A stretch of 64,000 bases of DNA from Niallia taxi (lineage in GTDB: Bacteria; Bacillota; Bacilli; Bacillales; Cytobacillaceae), in assembly GCF_032818155.1 (NCBI RefSeq), contig NZ_CP102590.1, positions 806,001 to 870,000 on the forward strand, read 5' to 3'. How positions within the stretch are numbered: position 1 is the first letter of the stretch; each line of letters opens with the position of its first letter. This document shows, one piece after another, positions 7,662 to 16,289 of this stretch. A program made the position numbers and the translations under genes. The notes under the pieces were generated by a model. That model saw nothing but the letters and a program-made list of their open reading frames with translations. It had not been told where the DNA came from and did no database searches.

Positions 7662-9379
7662 TGCAAGGGAAAATCTCACAGCTTTGGATTTTGATGTATC
7701 GCAGTCAAATGGCGAAGGGTCAATTAGTCCTTTTATTTTTTATAAGTATCGTAGAGGTGGCAGCTGGACTTGCTGTGCCACTACTGACAATGAAGCTTAT
7801 TAATCAAATATCAGATAGTGGCTTTGCCATCACGTCGCTTTTACCAGTCATTGGCGTGTTAGTTGTACAAGCTATTTTGAGTGCCGTGACGTTTTATATG
7901 ATGCGTCGGGTAGGTGAAAATACTGTTGCGAATTTACGAACAGAAGTGTGGGATCATATGCTGCATTTACGCTTGCCGTATTATGATGCACATGAATCAG
8001 GTGAAACGATGAGCCGTATCACACAGGATACAAATGTCGTAAAAGAATTTGTGACGGAGCAGCTCGTGTCGTTTGTCTCAGGCTTGTTTGCTATCTTAGG
8101 TGCTGTTGTTGTTTTACTGTGGATTGACTGGAAAATGACGTTACTACTACTCATTGCCGTACCACTGACGATTTTTGTGACCTATCCACTAGGGGATAAA
8201 ATGTACGAGCTTTCAAAAGCGAATCAAGATGAGTTAGCTGGCTTTGGTGGACGACTCGGGCGCATTTTATCGAATATTCGTCTCGTAAAAGCATCACAAA
8301 CTGAGCAACAAGAGTTAGCTGGTGGGAAAGCGCAAATTCAGCAGCTTTACCAGTTTGGCATGAAAGAAGCGAAAATTGTCGCGGTCCTAACACCACTAAT
8401 GACACTGATGATGATGGTCGTTTTAATTACTATTTTTGGCTACGGCGGTTCACAAGTCGCAACTGGCGCTATTACGTCAGGTGAACTCGTGGCAATCATG
8501 ATTTATTTAGTGCAAATTATTATGCCATTTACACAAATGGCGACATTCTTTACTGATTTACAAAAAACACTTGGCGCAACAGAACGTATTATTGATGCCT
8601 TAGATGAGAAGAGTGAAGTCCAAGACGGTGAAGCAGTACCTGCTACGTCACAGCCAATTCATTTTCAAAATGTGTCGTTTAAGTACAACGAAAAGTACGT
8701 GTTAAACGGTATGATGTTTACGTTAAAGCCAAATGAAACAACGGCCTTTGTCAGCCGAAGTGGTGGCGGGAAAACGACGATGTTCTCCCTTATTGAACGA
8801 TTTTATGACGTGACATCAGGTGCGATACTGTATGGTAACGAAAACATCGAGCAATTTAACTTAACAGAGTGGCGTGGGCTTTTTGGCTATGTAAGTCAAA
8901 ATGCACCGTTATTAAATGGAACAATTCGTGACAACGTCATGTACGGGACCAATGGAGCAAGCGAACAAGAGGTACTTGCCGCATTAAAAGCAGCCTATGC
9001 CTATGATTTTGTCATGCAGCTGGACAAACACCTCGATACAGAGGTTGGTGAAGGTGGTATTAAGCTTTCAGGTGGTCAAAAACAGCGTATTGCGATTGCT
9101 CGTGCGATTTTACGAAATCCGAGAATATTATTACTTGATGAGGCGACATCGAACTTAGATAACGAATCAGAACGTGAAGTGCAGCTTGCCCTTCAAGCGT
9201 TAACGAAAAACCGGATGACGATCATCATCGCCCATCGATTATCCACGATTACAAGTGCAGACCAAATCCTTGTCTTTGAAGAAGGACGCCTGACAGGTCA
9301 AGGCACACATGCATCATTACAAAAAACACATCCGTATTATCAACAGCTTTGGCGTAATGGCCATTTGACTGAAGATTAG
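7661..9379 (+). CDS. ABC-type multidrug exporter, fused permease-ATPase
   Basis: A 572-aa half-transporter with six membrane helices (about 15-305) followed by one nucleotide-binding domain (about 335-572), so it works as a homodimer like LmrA/BmrA. The NBD shows Walker A SRSGGGKTT, Q-loop region YVSQNAPLL, signature LSGGQKQR, Walker B ILLLDEATSNLD and the H-loop IIAHRLST. The first glycine of Walker A (normally G-x-x-G-x-G-K) is serine here, unusual but not at a phosphate-chelating lysine. It exports lipophilic compounds or lipids; the specificity is unknown. It is the last gene of the GNAT-ABC operon downstream of a MerR-type promoter. Confidence 0.92.
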   Translation: MQGKISQLWILMYRSQMAKGQLVLLFFISIVEVAAGLAVPLLTMKLINQISDSGFAITSLLPVIGVLVVQAILSAVTFYMMRRVGENTVANLRTEVWDHMLHLRLPYYDAHESGETMSRITQDTNVVKEFVTEQLVSFVSGLFAILGAVVVLLWIDWKMTLLLLIAVPLTIFVTYPLGDKMYELSKANQDELAGFGGRLGRILSNIRLVKASQTEQQELAGGKAQIQQLYQFGMKEAKIVAVLTPLMTLMMMVVLITIFGYGGSQVATGAITSGELVAIMIYLVQIIMPFTQMATFFTDLQKTLGATERIIDALDEKSEVQDGEAVPATSQPIHFQNVSFKYNEKYVLNGMMFTLKPNETTAFVSRSGGGKTTMFSLIERFYDVTSGAILYGNENIEQFNLTEWRGLFGYVSQNAPLLNGTIRDNVMYGTNGASEQEVLAALKAAYAYDFVMQLDKHLDTEVGEGGIKLSGGQKQRIAIARAILRNPRILLLDEATSNLDNESEREVQLALQALTKNRMTIIIAHRLSTITSADQILVFEEGRLTGQGTHASLQKTHPYYQQLWRNGHLTED

Positions 9380-9587
9380 ACTAAAGGATGCAAAAAAGTT
9401 TCTAGTAAGCTACTTTCGTGTTCTCTTTAAAAGTAAAGACATTAAAATAACTAATGAAATGGAAGTGGGACAGAACAAAATCCTACTTCCTAAATCTTAA
9501 TAATTTTCAGCCTCTAAATAACAACAACACGAACTATATTTGATATAGTAGCTAAAATCCTCTTGTTTCAACCTCTTCTTTTATTTC
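9380..9587. other. Short intergenic stretch with a weak hairpin
   Basis: GGAAGTGGGA and TCCTACTTCC (about 9461-9490) can pair around CAGAACAAAA and may end the GNAT-ABC transcript, although no T-run follows. The core resembles the GTGGGACA end of the long inverted-repeat element at 42057-42378. Confidence 0.4.
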
Positions 9588-9883
9588 TTAAATCACTATA
9601 TTGTCCCAAAGCAAAGAAAGCGAATCATCTGTAGAAATAGATTCTATCTCATTTAAGTTGATTACAAAATTACTTCTTTTTGATAGCAACTGTTTAGGAT
9701 TACTTTCTAATTCTTTTTCGAGTTCAAAAGTCTGTTTTTCTTTCTCTTCTCCTTCTTAAAAACTTTCTGCAAGATGATTAACAGTAAATCAAACGGGATG
9801 GATTGATCCTCAATTGCTTCCGTATTATCGTAGAATTGTCCTCCAACTTTAATAAATATCAATTTGTCATTTCGTATATACAT
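9588..9883 (-). pseudogene. Frameshifted gene of unknown function
   Basis: From an ATG at 9883, preceded by a weak AGGT site, the minus strand reads MYIRNDKLIFIKVGGQFYDN, continuing to LLIILQKVF. A single shift in the purine-rich tract near 9750 moves to a second frame reading FELEKELESNPKQLLSKR, to the TAA at 9588. Both frames look coding and together would give a protein of about 98 aa. I do not recognise the family. Either the gene is broken or a sequencing slip in the AAG-rich tract is present. Confidence 0.45.
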
Positions 9884-10024
9884 TTGTAATACCTATCTGA
9901 TTTTAAATGGGCAGTTTCTATTAAAAGTATTGAATTCATTATTATTATGACCTTAGATCAATAGTAAGTATGAAGGCTTTTTTATGAATAACATTCTTCT
10001 ACAATATAAAATTAATATATCTAC

Positions 10025-10180
10025 TTACGCAACTAACCTGCCCCTCTAGCACCATAAAGAAAAGACCGTCAATATGACAGCCTTGATCTTCAACTATTGC
10101 CCCCGTTTCTTTAAGTACATTACTTCACAAAGTTATCCTTTTTCCAGTTCATTTATTATAGGAATGCTACCACTCGAGTA
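10025..10180. repeat. Dispersed intergenic repeat, copy 2
   Basis: Holds CAACTAACCTGCCCC, CAACTATTGCCCCCGTTT, the block TTAAGTACATTACTTCACA shared with about 13080 and 20788, and CATTTATTATAGGAATGCTACCA. A mosaic of the family modules between a pseudogene and the arsR-like gene. Confidence 0.6.
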
Positions 10181-10261
10181 AAATTAATACTCTTAATAAG
10201 AAAAATAACCACTTTTAAAACCCAGTTATTTTTCATTAAAGTCTCTAAAAAAGTTTGCCTA

Positions 10262-10576
10262 TTAAACCTCCTCTTTGTCATAGACATTTAATATCGAATC
10301 TAACAAACCAGGAAAGCGTGAATTCAAGTCTTCTGTTCGAAGTGACAACAAACGTTTAGTACCTTCAAAACGAGTAAAAGTAATTCCAGCTTCACGCAAT
10401 GTACGAATATGTTGAGACCTTGTTGAATTAGCAATCGGAACATCAAAATTCTTACAGGCTTGTTCACCACTGCTATGCATTTGCGCCACCATTTTCAGTC
10501 GAATTGGATCACTTAGCGCATGTAGCACTGCTGGTAACATGAAGTCTTTGCGATTAGGATGATGTAGTGATTTCAT
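10262..10576 (-). CDS. ArsR-type winged-helix transcriptional regulator
   Basis: A 104-aa small repressor. HALSDPIRLKMVAQM near residue 20 is the ArsR N-terminal helix signature, and NSTRSQHIRTLREAGI (about 56-71) is the recognition helix region. No metal-binding ELCVC motif is present, so it probably senses an organic ligand or redox state. I start at the ATG at 10576 because GGAGGGG lies 7 nt upstream; the longer frame reaching 10672 has no such site and runs into the operator. It is divergent from the MFS exporter gene, with the dyad 10672-10695 between them, the classic layout for local repression. Confidence 0.85.
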   Translation of the reverse strand: MKSLHHPNRKDFMLPAVLHALSDPIRLKMVAQMHSSGEQACKNFDVPIANSTRSQHIRTLREAGITFTRFEGTKRLLSLRTEDLNSRFPGLLDSILNVYDKEEV

Positions 10577-10671
10577 TATTTCCCCTCCAGATATATTCAC
10601 ATGGCAGTTATTATTAAGGACTTTTAGTCTAAATACAAATTGTATTTTACAATACCTCGTGCTATACTTCA

Positions 10672-10695
10672 ATTGTTCGCTTGTTTACGAACAAT
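10672..10695. promoter_or_regulatory. Operator dyad between arsR-like and MFS genes
   Basis: ATTGTTCG and CGAACAAT are perfect inverted arms separated by 8 nt. The dyad overlaps a candidate -35 (TTTACG, 10685-10690) of the MFS gene, with a -10-like CATAAT at 10707-10712, so binding would block that promoter. Confidence 0.7.
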
Positions 10696-10735
10696 AAAAC
10701 ATTATACATAATACGAAAAATAAAGGAGAGATGGT

Positions 10736-12109
10736 ATGAGTTTAGTCAAAAACCAACCAGCGGTTAATTCAGAGCAGCCACTTTTAGCACGGGAAGGATT
10801 AACAATTATTGTGATTTGTATAGCTATTGTATTGGCACTTATGAATACTTCCATGTTTAATTTAGCTTTACCTGATGTGATATTAGATTTTGGAATATCC
10901 TCGTCCACAGCTTCATGGATTGTGTCCGGATATTCTATTATGTTTGCTATTTCTTCGATAACGTTTAGTCGGTTATCCGATTTTGTACCACTTAGAAGGC
11001 TCTTGATTATTGGAGTATTAGCTTTAGGAATCGCAAGTATAATTGGATTTTTTAGTAATAGCTTCCTTGCATTACTATTATGTAGGATTGTGCAAGCAGC
11101 AGGTGCAGGCAGTATTATTTCACTTTCTATGGTGCTTTATACACGCTATATCCCTATTGAACGACGTGGTGCAGCTATGGCAATTAACATGTCTGCTGTT
11201 TCACTTGGACTAGGTACGGGTCCTGTTGTTGGAGGACTAATTGTTGACAATTTGGGTTGGCATTGGCTATTTATCCTTACTTCATTTGTTCTGTTACTAC
11301 TTCCATTAATGGCTTTTGTACTACCTAAAGAATTACCACGCAAAGGAACATTTGATTTTATTGGAGGCGTATTACTTGCTTTAGGTACTACCTTTTTGCT
11401 TTTATTCACAACGAACCAGTATTGGATTATTCTTATTGCTGGACTAATTGCGTTAGTTCTCTTTGTGATCCGTATTCGTAAAACGCAAGAGCCGTTTGTT
11501 CTTCCGTCTTTGTTTTTAAACCGGCCTTATTTGATTCTCGTTTTGCTAGGTATTACAGGTTATATATGTAATTTCGCTACTTTATTTTTGTTGCCGCAAA
11601 TATTGACTCAAAATTTTAACTTTTCAGCAGGGCATGCAGGATTAATTATTTTTCCCGGTTCCTTACTCGCTATTATTTCTTCACGCAAGGTCGGCCGAGT
11701 AATTGACCGCTTTGGAAATGAATATTTTTTAAAGTACGGCCCTATTGTATTGCTTTTTTCTATTATCCTCTTCGCCATTTTAATTGGTCATTCTTGGATA
11801 GGGGCAATGATTACCTATATGATTCTTAGTTTGGCATTTACAGCACTTTCTAGCTGTTTATCTAATGAAATTTCTCGTGTACTTGATAGGAAGTTTATCG
11901 GTTCAGGGATGGGTTTATTTCAACTGCTTCAGTTTTTTAGTGGTGCATTCGGAGTTGCTATAGTAGCAATTGCTTTAGAAAAACAGCATCAATTATCCTT
12001 AGCAATAGCATATTCTAATATTTATTGGGGCTTATCTGTGCTTGCTATAGTGGGTGTTTTGAGTACATTTTTGTATAGTAAATATACAAAAATTACACAA
12101 GTAAGCTAA
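10736..12109 (+). CDS. Tet(L)/Tet(K)-like 14-helix MFS exporter
   Basis: A 457-aa drug:H+ antiporter of the DHA2 class; Tet(L) itself is 458 aa. About 14 hydrophobic helices are visible. The motif-C-like glycine-rich segment is LGLGTGPVVGGLI near residue 155, and the mid-protein FDFIGGVLLALGTTFLLLFTTN resembles the matching region of Tet(L). It would export a hydrophobic drug or metal-drug complex in exchange for protons at the membrane. GGAGAG stands 7 nt before the ATG. It is controlled by the divergent ArsR-type repressor. The substrate is not readable; sequence identity to true tetracycline pumps looks moderate only. Confidence 0.85.
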   Translation: MSLVKNQPAVNSEQPLLAREGLTIIVICIAIVLALMNTSMFNLALPDVILDFGISSSTASWIVSGYSIMFAISSITFSRLSDFVPLRRLLIIGVLALGIASIIGFFSNSFLALLLCRIVQAAGAGSIISLSMVLYTRYIPIERRGAAMAINMSAVSLGLGTGPVVGGLIVDNLGWHWLFILTSFVLLLLPLMAFVLPKELPRKGTFDFIGGVLLALGTTFLLLFTTNQYWIILIAGLIALVLFVIRIRKTQEPFVLPSLFLNRPYLILVLLGITGYICNFATLFLLPQILTQNFNFSAGHAGLIIFPGSLLAIISSRKVGRVIDRFGNEYFLKYGPIVLLFSIILFAILIGHSWIGAMITYMILSLAFTALSSCLSNEISRVLDRKFIGSGMGLFQLLQFFSGAFGVAIVAIALEKQHQLSLAIAYSNIYWGLSVLAIVGVLSTFLYSKYTKITQVS

Positions 12110-12117
12110 ATTTCAAC

Positions 12118-12153
12118 AAAAAATAACTACTCATTTTCGAGTAGTTATTTTTA
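12118..12153 (+). terminator. Terminator of the MFS gene
   Basis: AAAATAACTACTC, loop ATTTTC, GAGTAGTTATTTTT; a perfect stem ending in T's, shortly after the stop codon. Confidence 0.9.
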
Positions 12154-12186
12154 TGAAGTAAGTTTTTTTCTATAGAGACATTTTTA

Positions 12187-12275
12187 ACAGTAACCCTATT
12201 TAGACTATCCTGCCCCGTTAGTACCAGAGCAATAAAAAAGCATTGATTCTTACAGAATTAACGCCTCCATAGTGC
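12187..12275. repeat. Dispersed intergenic repeat, copy 3
   Basis: ACTATCCTGCCCCGTTAGTACCAGAG followed by the hairpin module GCATTGATTC-TTACA-GAATTAACGC and CTCC. Same order as copy 1. Confidence 0.65.
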
Positions 12276-12284
12276 TTTGTGTGT

Positions 12285-12851
12285 TTATTTATTATTTTTC
12301 CATTCACTCTTATGAAGAGTGTAATGATAATATTTTTGATTTTCAATTTCAATATCCCCGACAAATTCAAACCCACTTTTTTTAATAACTCTATTCGAAC
12401 TTAAATTTTGTATTAGAACAATGGTATTTAAAAGTTCGACATTTGTTTTCTCAAATAAAAAGTTAATCAATCCTTTTACTGCTTCTGTTGTATATCCTCT
12501 ATTTCTATAATGCTTTGAAATAGCATAAGCAATCTCTCTATTAGGTGCAGGTAATTCTTCTTTAATTCCAGTATTACAAAAACCTATAAACTCACCAGTT
12601 TCCTTTAATATAATCCCTAATTTCAGATAGTTTTGTTCTTCAATATTAGGCACTGCTGATAAAAACTTTTTGTTTGAAGGTATTTCATAATTTGTTACCC
12701 AGTCTAAGCGTTGTTCTCTTGTTGATTTCCAATCAGGTAAATATTCATAAACTTCAGGTTGAGAAGTAATTTCATAAATTGCATCTGCATCTTCTATCCT
12801 AAATTCTCGAAGAAAAATTTCTCCGCAGTCTATTGTGAATAAATGGTTCAA
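12285..12851 (-). CDS. RimJ/RimL-type GNAT acetyltransferase
   Basis: A 188-aa acetyltransferase of the ribosomal-protein/other-amine subgroup. The N-terminal LREFRIEDADAIYEITSQPEVYEYLP is the subgroup's usual opening, HYRNRGYTTEAVKGLINF (about residues 113-130) is the acetyl-CoA loop, and LIQNLSSNRVIKKSGFEFVG closes the fold. The start is a TTG with AGGGG 8 nt upstream. Members acetylate protein N-termini or small amines, sometimes antibiotics; the substrate is unknown. No operon partner. Short repeats lie on both sides. Confidence 0.85.
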   Translation of the reverse strand: MNHLFTIDCGEIFLREFRIEDADAIYEITSQPEVYEYLPDWKSTREQRLDWVTNYEIPSNKKFLSAVPNIEEQNYLKLGIILKETGEFIGFCNTGIKEELPAPNREIAYAISKHYRNRGYTTEAVKGLINFLFEKTNVELLNTIVLIQNLSSNRVIKKSGFEFVGDIEIENQKYYHYTLHKSEWKNNK

Positions 12852-12914
12852 GTTTTCATCCCCTAGTTTCCTTATTTCTATATTAATTCTTCACAATAAT
12901 TGGAAATTCCTTTT

Positions 12915-13130
12915 TCAACTAAACTGCCATGTTTCTTCCATAAGCAATTCTTTTTTCATTTATTACAGGAATGCTGCCCCGTTTCTGACATAAAGCTAAT
13001 TTTTATTTATAACAGGAATGCTGCCACGTTAGTACCATAGCCAAAAAGGCATTTTTCTGGAATAATTATCCGTTAGTTTAAGTACATTTCTTCACAAGTT
13101 TTTTATAGAGTTATTAAAGGAATTCTGCCC
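12915..13130. repeat. Dispersed intergenic repeat, tandem copies 4
   Basis: Three partial units in a row: AACTAAACTGCCATGTTTCTTCC, then TTACAGGAATGCTGCCCCGTTTCTGAC, then AACAGGAATGCTGCCACGTTAGTACCATAG, ending in the GTTTAAGTACATTTCTTCACA block. The best place in the window to see the unit boundaries. Confidence 0.7.
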
Positions 13131-13131
13131 T

Positions 13132-13174
13132 TATAGTTAATTAAGGGAGTATATTACTCCCTTAATTAACTATA
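13132..13174. terminator. 19-bp-arm hairpin downstream of the small membrane protein gene
   Basis: Arms 13132-13150 (TATAGTTAATTAAGGGAGT) and 13156-13174 are perfectly complementary around ATATT. It lies about 60 nt past the 13236 stop codon on the minus strand. No U-run follows, so it may be an mRNA 3'-end stabiliser rather than a classical terminator. Confidence 0.55.
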
Positions 13175-13235
13175 GATTCTTTACTTAGAGCATTATTATA
13201 ATTATTAACAGTTAAGTTTGGTTTACTACTATTAG

Positions 13236-13655
13236 CTACCTATTAATTAGAGTGATAAATACAAGCACGACGACTAATAATACTATAACTACGAACAGCC
13301 ATCCAATTTTCACCTTACCTAATAAGCGGTCAACTATAAAGAAGAAAATAGAAGAAACAAGACTTAGAACTAAAAATATGCAACCGAAAAAACAATGAAA
13401 TAAGAAGGAGGTAATTTCACGTGTATACGTTCTTTTAGCAAGCTTCCTGCTAAGCCAGTCACTAAAAATGGACGTAATAACTCCGTAGGTGGTGACCATT
13501 ATTAAATTTAAATAATACAGATTAAAGAATGCATCTCCTTCAATGCCGCCAAATGTTGAAAAGATAAGTGCAAATAACAAACTACTAAGGATAGCCGATA
13601 ATATTTTTCTTTTTAAAATAATAGCAATATTCCCTCTCCTTTTTTGATTGCTCAA
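13236..13655 (-). CDS. Small multi-helix membrane protein, unknown function
   Basis: A 139-aa hydrophobic protein. Four membrane segments are visible: about residues 15-35, 47-64, 82-107 and 117-137. The N-terminus is basic (SNQKRRGN) and a basic patch SRKLAKRTYTRE separates helices 2 and 3. I do not recognise the family. The start is a TTG preceded by GGGAGAG. It has no obvious partner; the next gene on the same strand is a 58-aa protein about 160 nt downstream, past a hairpin. Confidence 0.6.
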   Translation of the reverse strand: MSNQKRRGNIAIILKRKILSAILSSLLFALIFSTFGGIEGDAFFNLYYLNLIMVTTYGVITSIFSDWLSRKLAKRTYTREITSFLFHCFFGCIFLVLSLVSSIFFFIVDRLLGKVKIGWLFVVIVLLVVVLVFITLINR

Positions 13656-13723
13656 ACAAAACTCTCCCTATGATTAGTATTTTTTATAAATATTCGTTAA
13701 ATTATTTTCTATGACCTTCCTCC

Positions 13724-13815
13724 GCTAACCTTACCCTTTCCTACAAAGTAAGGGATAATTAGCGCAAATAGGCATCAATCCTTCTTGGATTAATGCCCCC
13801 TATATGGTTTAAGGA
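13724..13815. repeat. Dispersed intergenic repeat, copy 5, with hairpin
   Basis: Contains GCTAACCTTACCC, then GGCATCAATCC-TTCT-TGGATTAATGCC followed by CCC. The stem is the complete form of the hairpin module seen half-preserved in other copies. It follows the stop of the 13821 gene on the minus strand and may serve as its terminator. Confidence 0.6.
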
Positions 13816-13820
13816 AGTAT

Positions 13821-13997
13821 TTATCCTTCCAGCTTGTTTGTTGATGTCTTTAATGTTTGTGTAGCCTTATCGAGATAGATGTCTAAGTACGTACCATCAG
13901 AAAACTTTATAACTACAGCATTAGTAGTAATAGCTACATCTGCCACTGTCATACCTTTTAGTTTTTCAGAAATAACTTTAAATTTATTCGTTTCCAT
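13821..13997 (-). CDS. Small soluble protein, unknown function
   Basis: A 58-aa protein beginning METNKFKVISEKLKGM. The frame is open further upstream to 14141, but an AAAGGACT site 8-10 nt before this ATG marks the likely start, and the extension is low-complexity and basic. The middle (VADVAITTNAVVIKFSDGTYLDIYLDKAT) alternates as beta strands, like a small SH3 or Tudor-like sheet. No family recognised. It lies downstream of the BceAB-like operon in the same orientation but across a gap. Confidence 0.5.
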   Translation of the reverse strand: METNKFKVISEKLKGMTVADVAITTNAVVIKFSDGTYLDIYLDKATQTLKTSTNKLEG

Positions 13998-14279
13998 TTT
14001 TACAGAAGTCCTTTCTTTCAAATTATGATTAAACCTCTTAGGAATCAATTTGAATAAAATACCTCTTTCAACAACATTGCTTATATTCAAGTTCAGTTGC
14101 CAATTCAAGTGGCTTTTCCTTTTCCATAAATGAAATATCATAACGTCATTATTATTTTGAAACTATGTTCCCACATATCAAAGGTGCTGAGTTTATGTGT
14201 CAACCTATTGGTGCTGGTGGGTAGTGCTTTCTAAACAATCATCCCTGTTCGTTCAAAAATCACCTATTTTTAATTATAA

Positions 14280-16289
14280 TTAATTGCTATTTTTAACCAT
14301 ATTCTTAACACCAACGTACGTTGCATAAAAATAGGCACCATATATGATCACAAGGAATAAAGAACTTACGATTACACTTTGGTAGTGGAATGAAAAGTTT
14401 TCCCTAAGTGCGCATATGCCAACTATTGAGTGAATGACAGCCAGTCCCAGTGGTACTAAAAAGTAAATTAAACTTTGTCTCAAAATTGCTTTGTTAATTA
14501 ATTTGTCTGTAACACCGATTTTCTTTAGAGACTTATATCTTTCCAAGCTATCACTTGCATCAGATAACTGTTGCAATGCCATAACCGCTGCGCCGGTTAT
14601 TATAAATATAAGACCTAAAAATAGCCCAAGAAAAACAATCATTGCTGCCATACCATTTTCTCTATCTGATATTTGGTCCTTTGTTTTTCCAATAACTAAA
14701 GATGGGGAGATGTCTTTATATTTGTCCGCCAAAAAGTCAGTAAATATTTTAGCAAATTTCTCTTCCGACTCTTTCGAATAGCGTTCTTCATATATCACGT
14801 TAAAACTTGAAAACTCTAATTGCAGGCCACCACTGAAGTTATCAGGAATTATCAGATAAAAGAATTTACTGCCTTCTGTGCTCTTTATATTCTCCTCTAT
14901 AGGAGATTCATTCTTGATGGTAAATACTTTATCATCTATATTGATGATATCTTCATTTTTCATATATTCAGGCAGAGCATTATTTAACTGACCGTAGTTA
15001 GATACAACTAAGACCTCATTCTCCTTTAAATCAATTGCCTTTTTTCCATTAAGTTTGATGATTGAATTATAATCCGATATTTTAATCGCAGATATAGCAC
15101 CATCCAAATAATTTTGTTTTAAATCAATTTGCTCCTGCTTGCTTAAATATTTTGATAACAAGTCCTCTATTGTAATATTAAGTTTGTATTCACTATAAAA
15201 GGTATGTTTTTCATAAGTTTCAAATGTAAAGTTTATGTCTTTTAAATATTCTTCTATATCATTCACCTTTGGGTCTTTGTTTTCATTATCAGCAATGAGA
15301 AACGCTGAAGCATCAAAAGCTCTACTTCCCGCTGAATTTCTATCAATCGTTCCTTTTAAATCAAATGCTGTAAATAGTAGTGTAATCGTTAAAGAAAGCA
15401 TAAGGCATATTAGAGTAGTCGATAGAAAGTTCGTATTAATCTTGTTGTTTATCTGTCTTAATATAAAAATATTTATATCTTTTAGATATATCCTTTTGAT
15501 TTTTTGAACAATATGGATAAAGAAGCTGGAAAGACTGAAAAAGAATAAAAGAGTTCCGATAACCCCCATCAAGACAGTAATCACCAATTCAGCATTTTCA
15601 GCAGCTAAGCCCGTTTTTAGTGCTCTAGCGTATGCAATTGCTAATATTGCGATTGATAGAATAAATATAAGCGCAGATAGAAAAGAATTCTTTAGCTTTA
15701 CTACTTCATTTTTCTTTGTAGCATTTAGAATGTCAATCAACTTGTATTTCGAAATAGTAAACTGGTTGAAGATCATTACTAAAAGATAAATTACTCCAAA
15801 GTATACAACCGATTTAACTATTGCACTAATTGAAATAATAAACTTATATTTGTTCAAATCAACCGACAAGATGTTGGCCACAAGAACAGACAGACCTTGT
15901 GATACGAGTATGCCGAGCACAATACCGACCAAAAGAGATAGCACACCTATTAAAAGAGTTTCAAAAATCAGGATTTTTGAAACTTTACCTTTTGCCATTC
16001 CTAATGTCATATATATGCCTAATTCCTTTTTTCGCTTTTTAATTAAGATTTTATTTGCATAAATGATTAGCCCGCCGAGAACAAAAGATACAAATACGGA
16101 TGTTCCAGCCATAAGTTTATTTAGCGTTAACATAAAGTCAGCATCTTTATTCATTTCTAGTATGGAATTCTGGGATTCAATCGAATTAAAACTGTAAAAT
16201 ATACATACACCAAGAGTCAACGTAAGGAAATAGATTGAATAATCCCTAAAGCTTCTTTTTACATTATTGATTGCTATTTTAGAGAACAT
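14280..16289 (-). CDS. bceB: BceB-type FtsX-like ABC transporter permease
   Basis: A 669-aa permease with the BceB plan: ten membrane helices, one N-terminal, then FtsX-like bundles at about 45-315 and 555-665, and a large extracellular domain (about 325-535) between helices 7 and 8. The extracellular domain is the family's peptide-antibiotic and sensing element. I start at [12 protein letters not shown] because GGAGG lies 11 nt before; earlier ATGs are too close to that site. The start overlaps the ATPase stop region by 11 nt, so the pair is coupled. With the ATPase it frees cell-wall precursors from peptide antibiotics and signals flux to the histidine kinase. Which peptide is not readable. 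Confidence 0.9.
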   Translation of the reverse strand: MFSKIAINNVKRSFRDYSIYFLTLTLGVCIFYSFNSIESQNSILEMNKDADFMLTLNKLMAGTSVFVSFVLGGLIIYANKILIKKRKKELGIYMTLGMAKGKVSKILIFETLLIGVLSLLVGIVLGILVSQGLSVLVANILSVDLNKYKFIISISAIVKSVVYFGVIYLLVMIFNQFTISKYKLIDILNATKKNEVVKLKNSFLSALIFILSIAILAIAYARALKTGLAAENAELVITVLMGVIGTLLFFFSLSSFFIHIVQKIKRIYLKDINIFILRQINNKINTNFLSTTLICLMLSLTITLLFTAFDLKGTIDRNSAGSRAFDASAFLIADNENKDPKVNDIEEYLKDINFTFETYEKHTFYSEYKLNITIEDLLSKYLSKQEQIDLKQNYLDGAISAIKISDYNSIIKLNGKKAIDLKENEVLVVSNYGQLNNALPEYMKNEDIINIDDKVFTIKNESPIEENIKSTEGSKFFYLIIPDNFSGGLQLEFSSFNVIYEERYSKESEEKFAKIFTDFLADKYKDISPSLVIGKTKDQISDRENGMAAMIVFLGLFLGLIFIITGAAVMALQQLSDASDSLERYKSLKKIGVTDKLINKAILRQSLIYFLVPLGLAVIHSIVGICALRENFSFHYQSVIVSSLFLVIIYGAYFYATYVGVKNMVKNSN

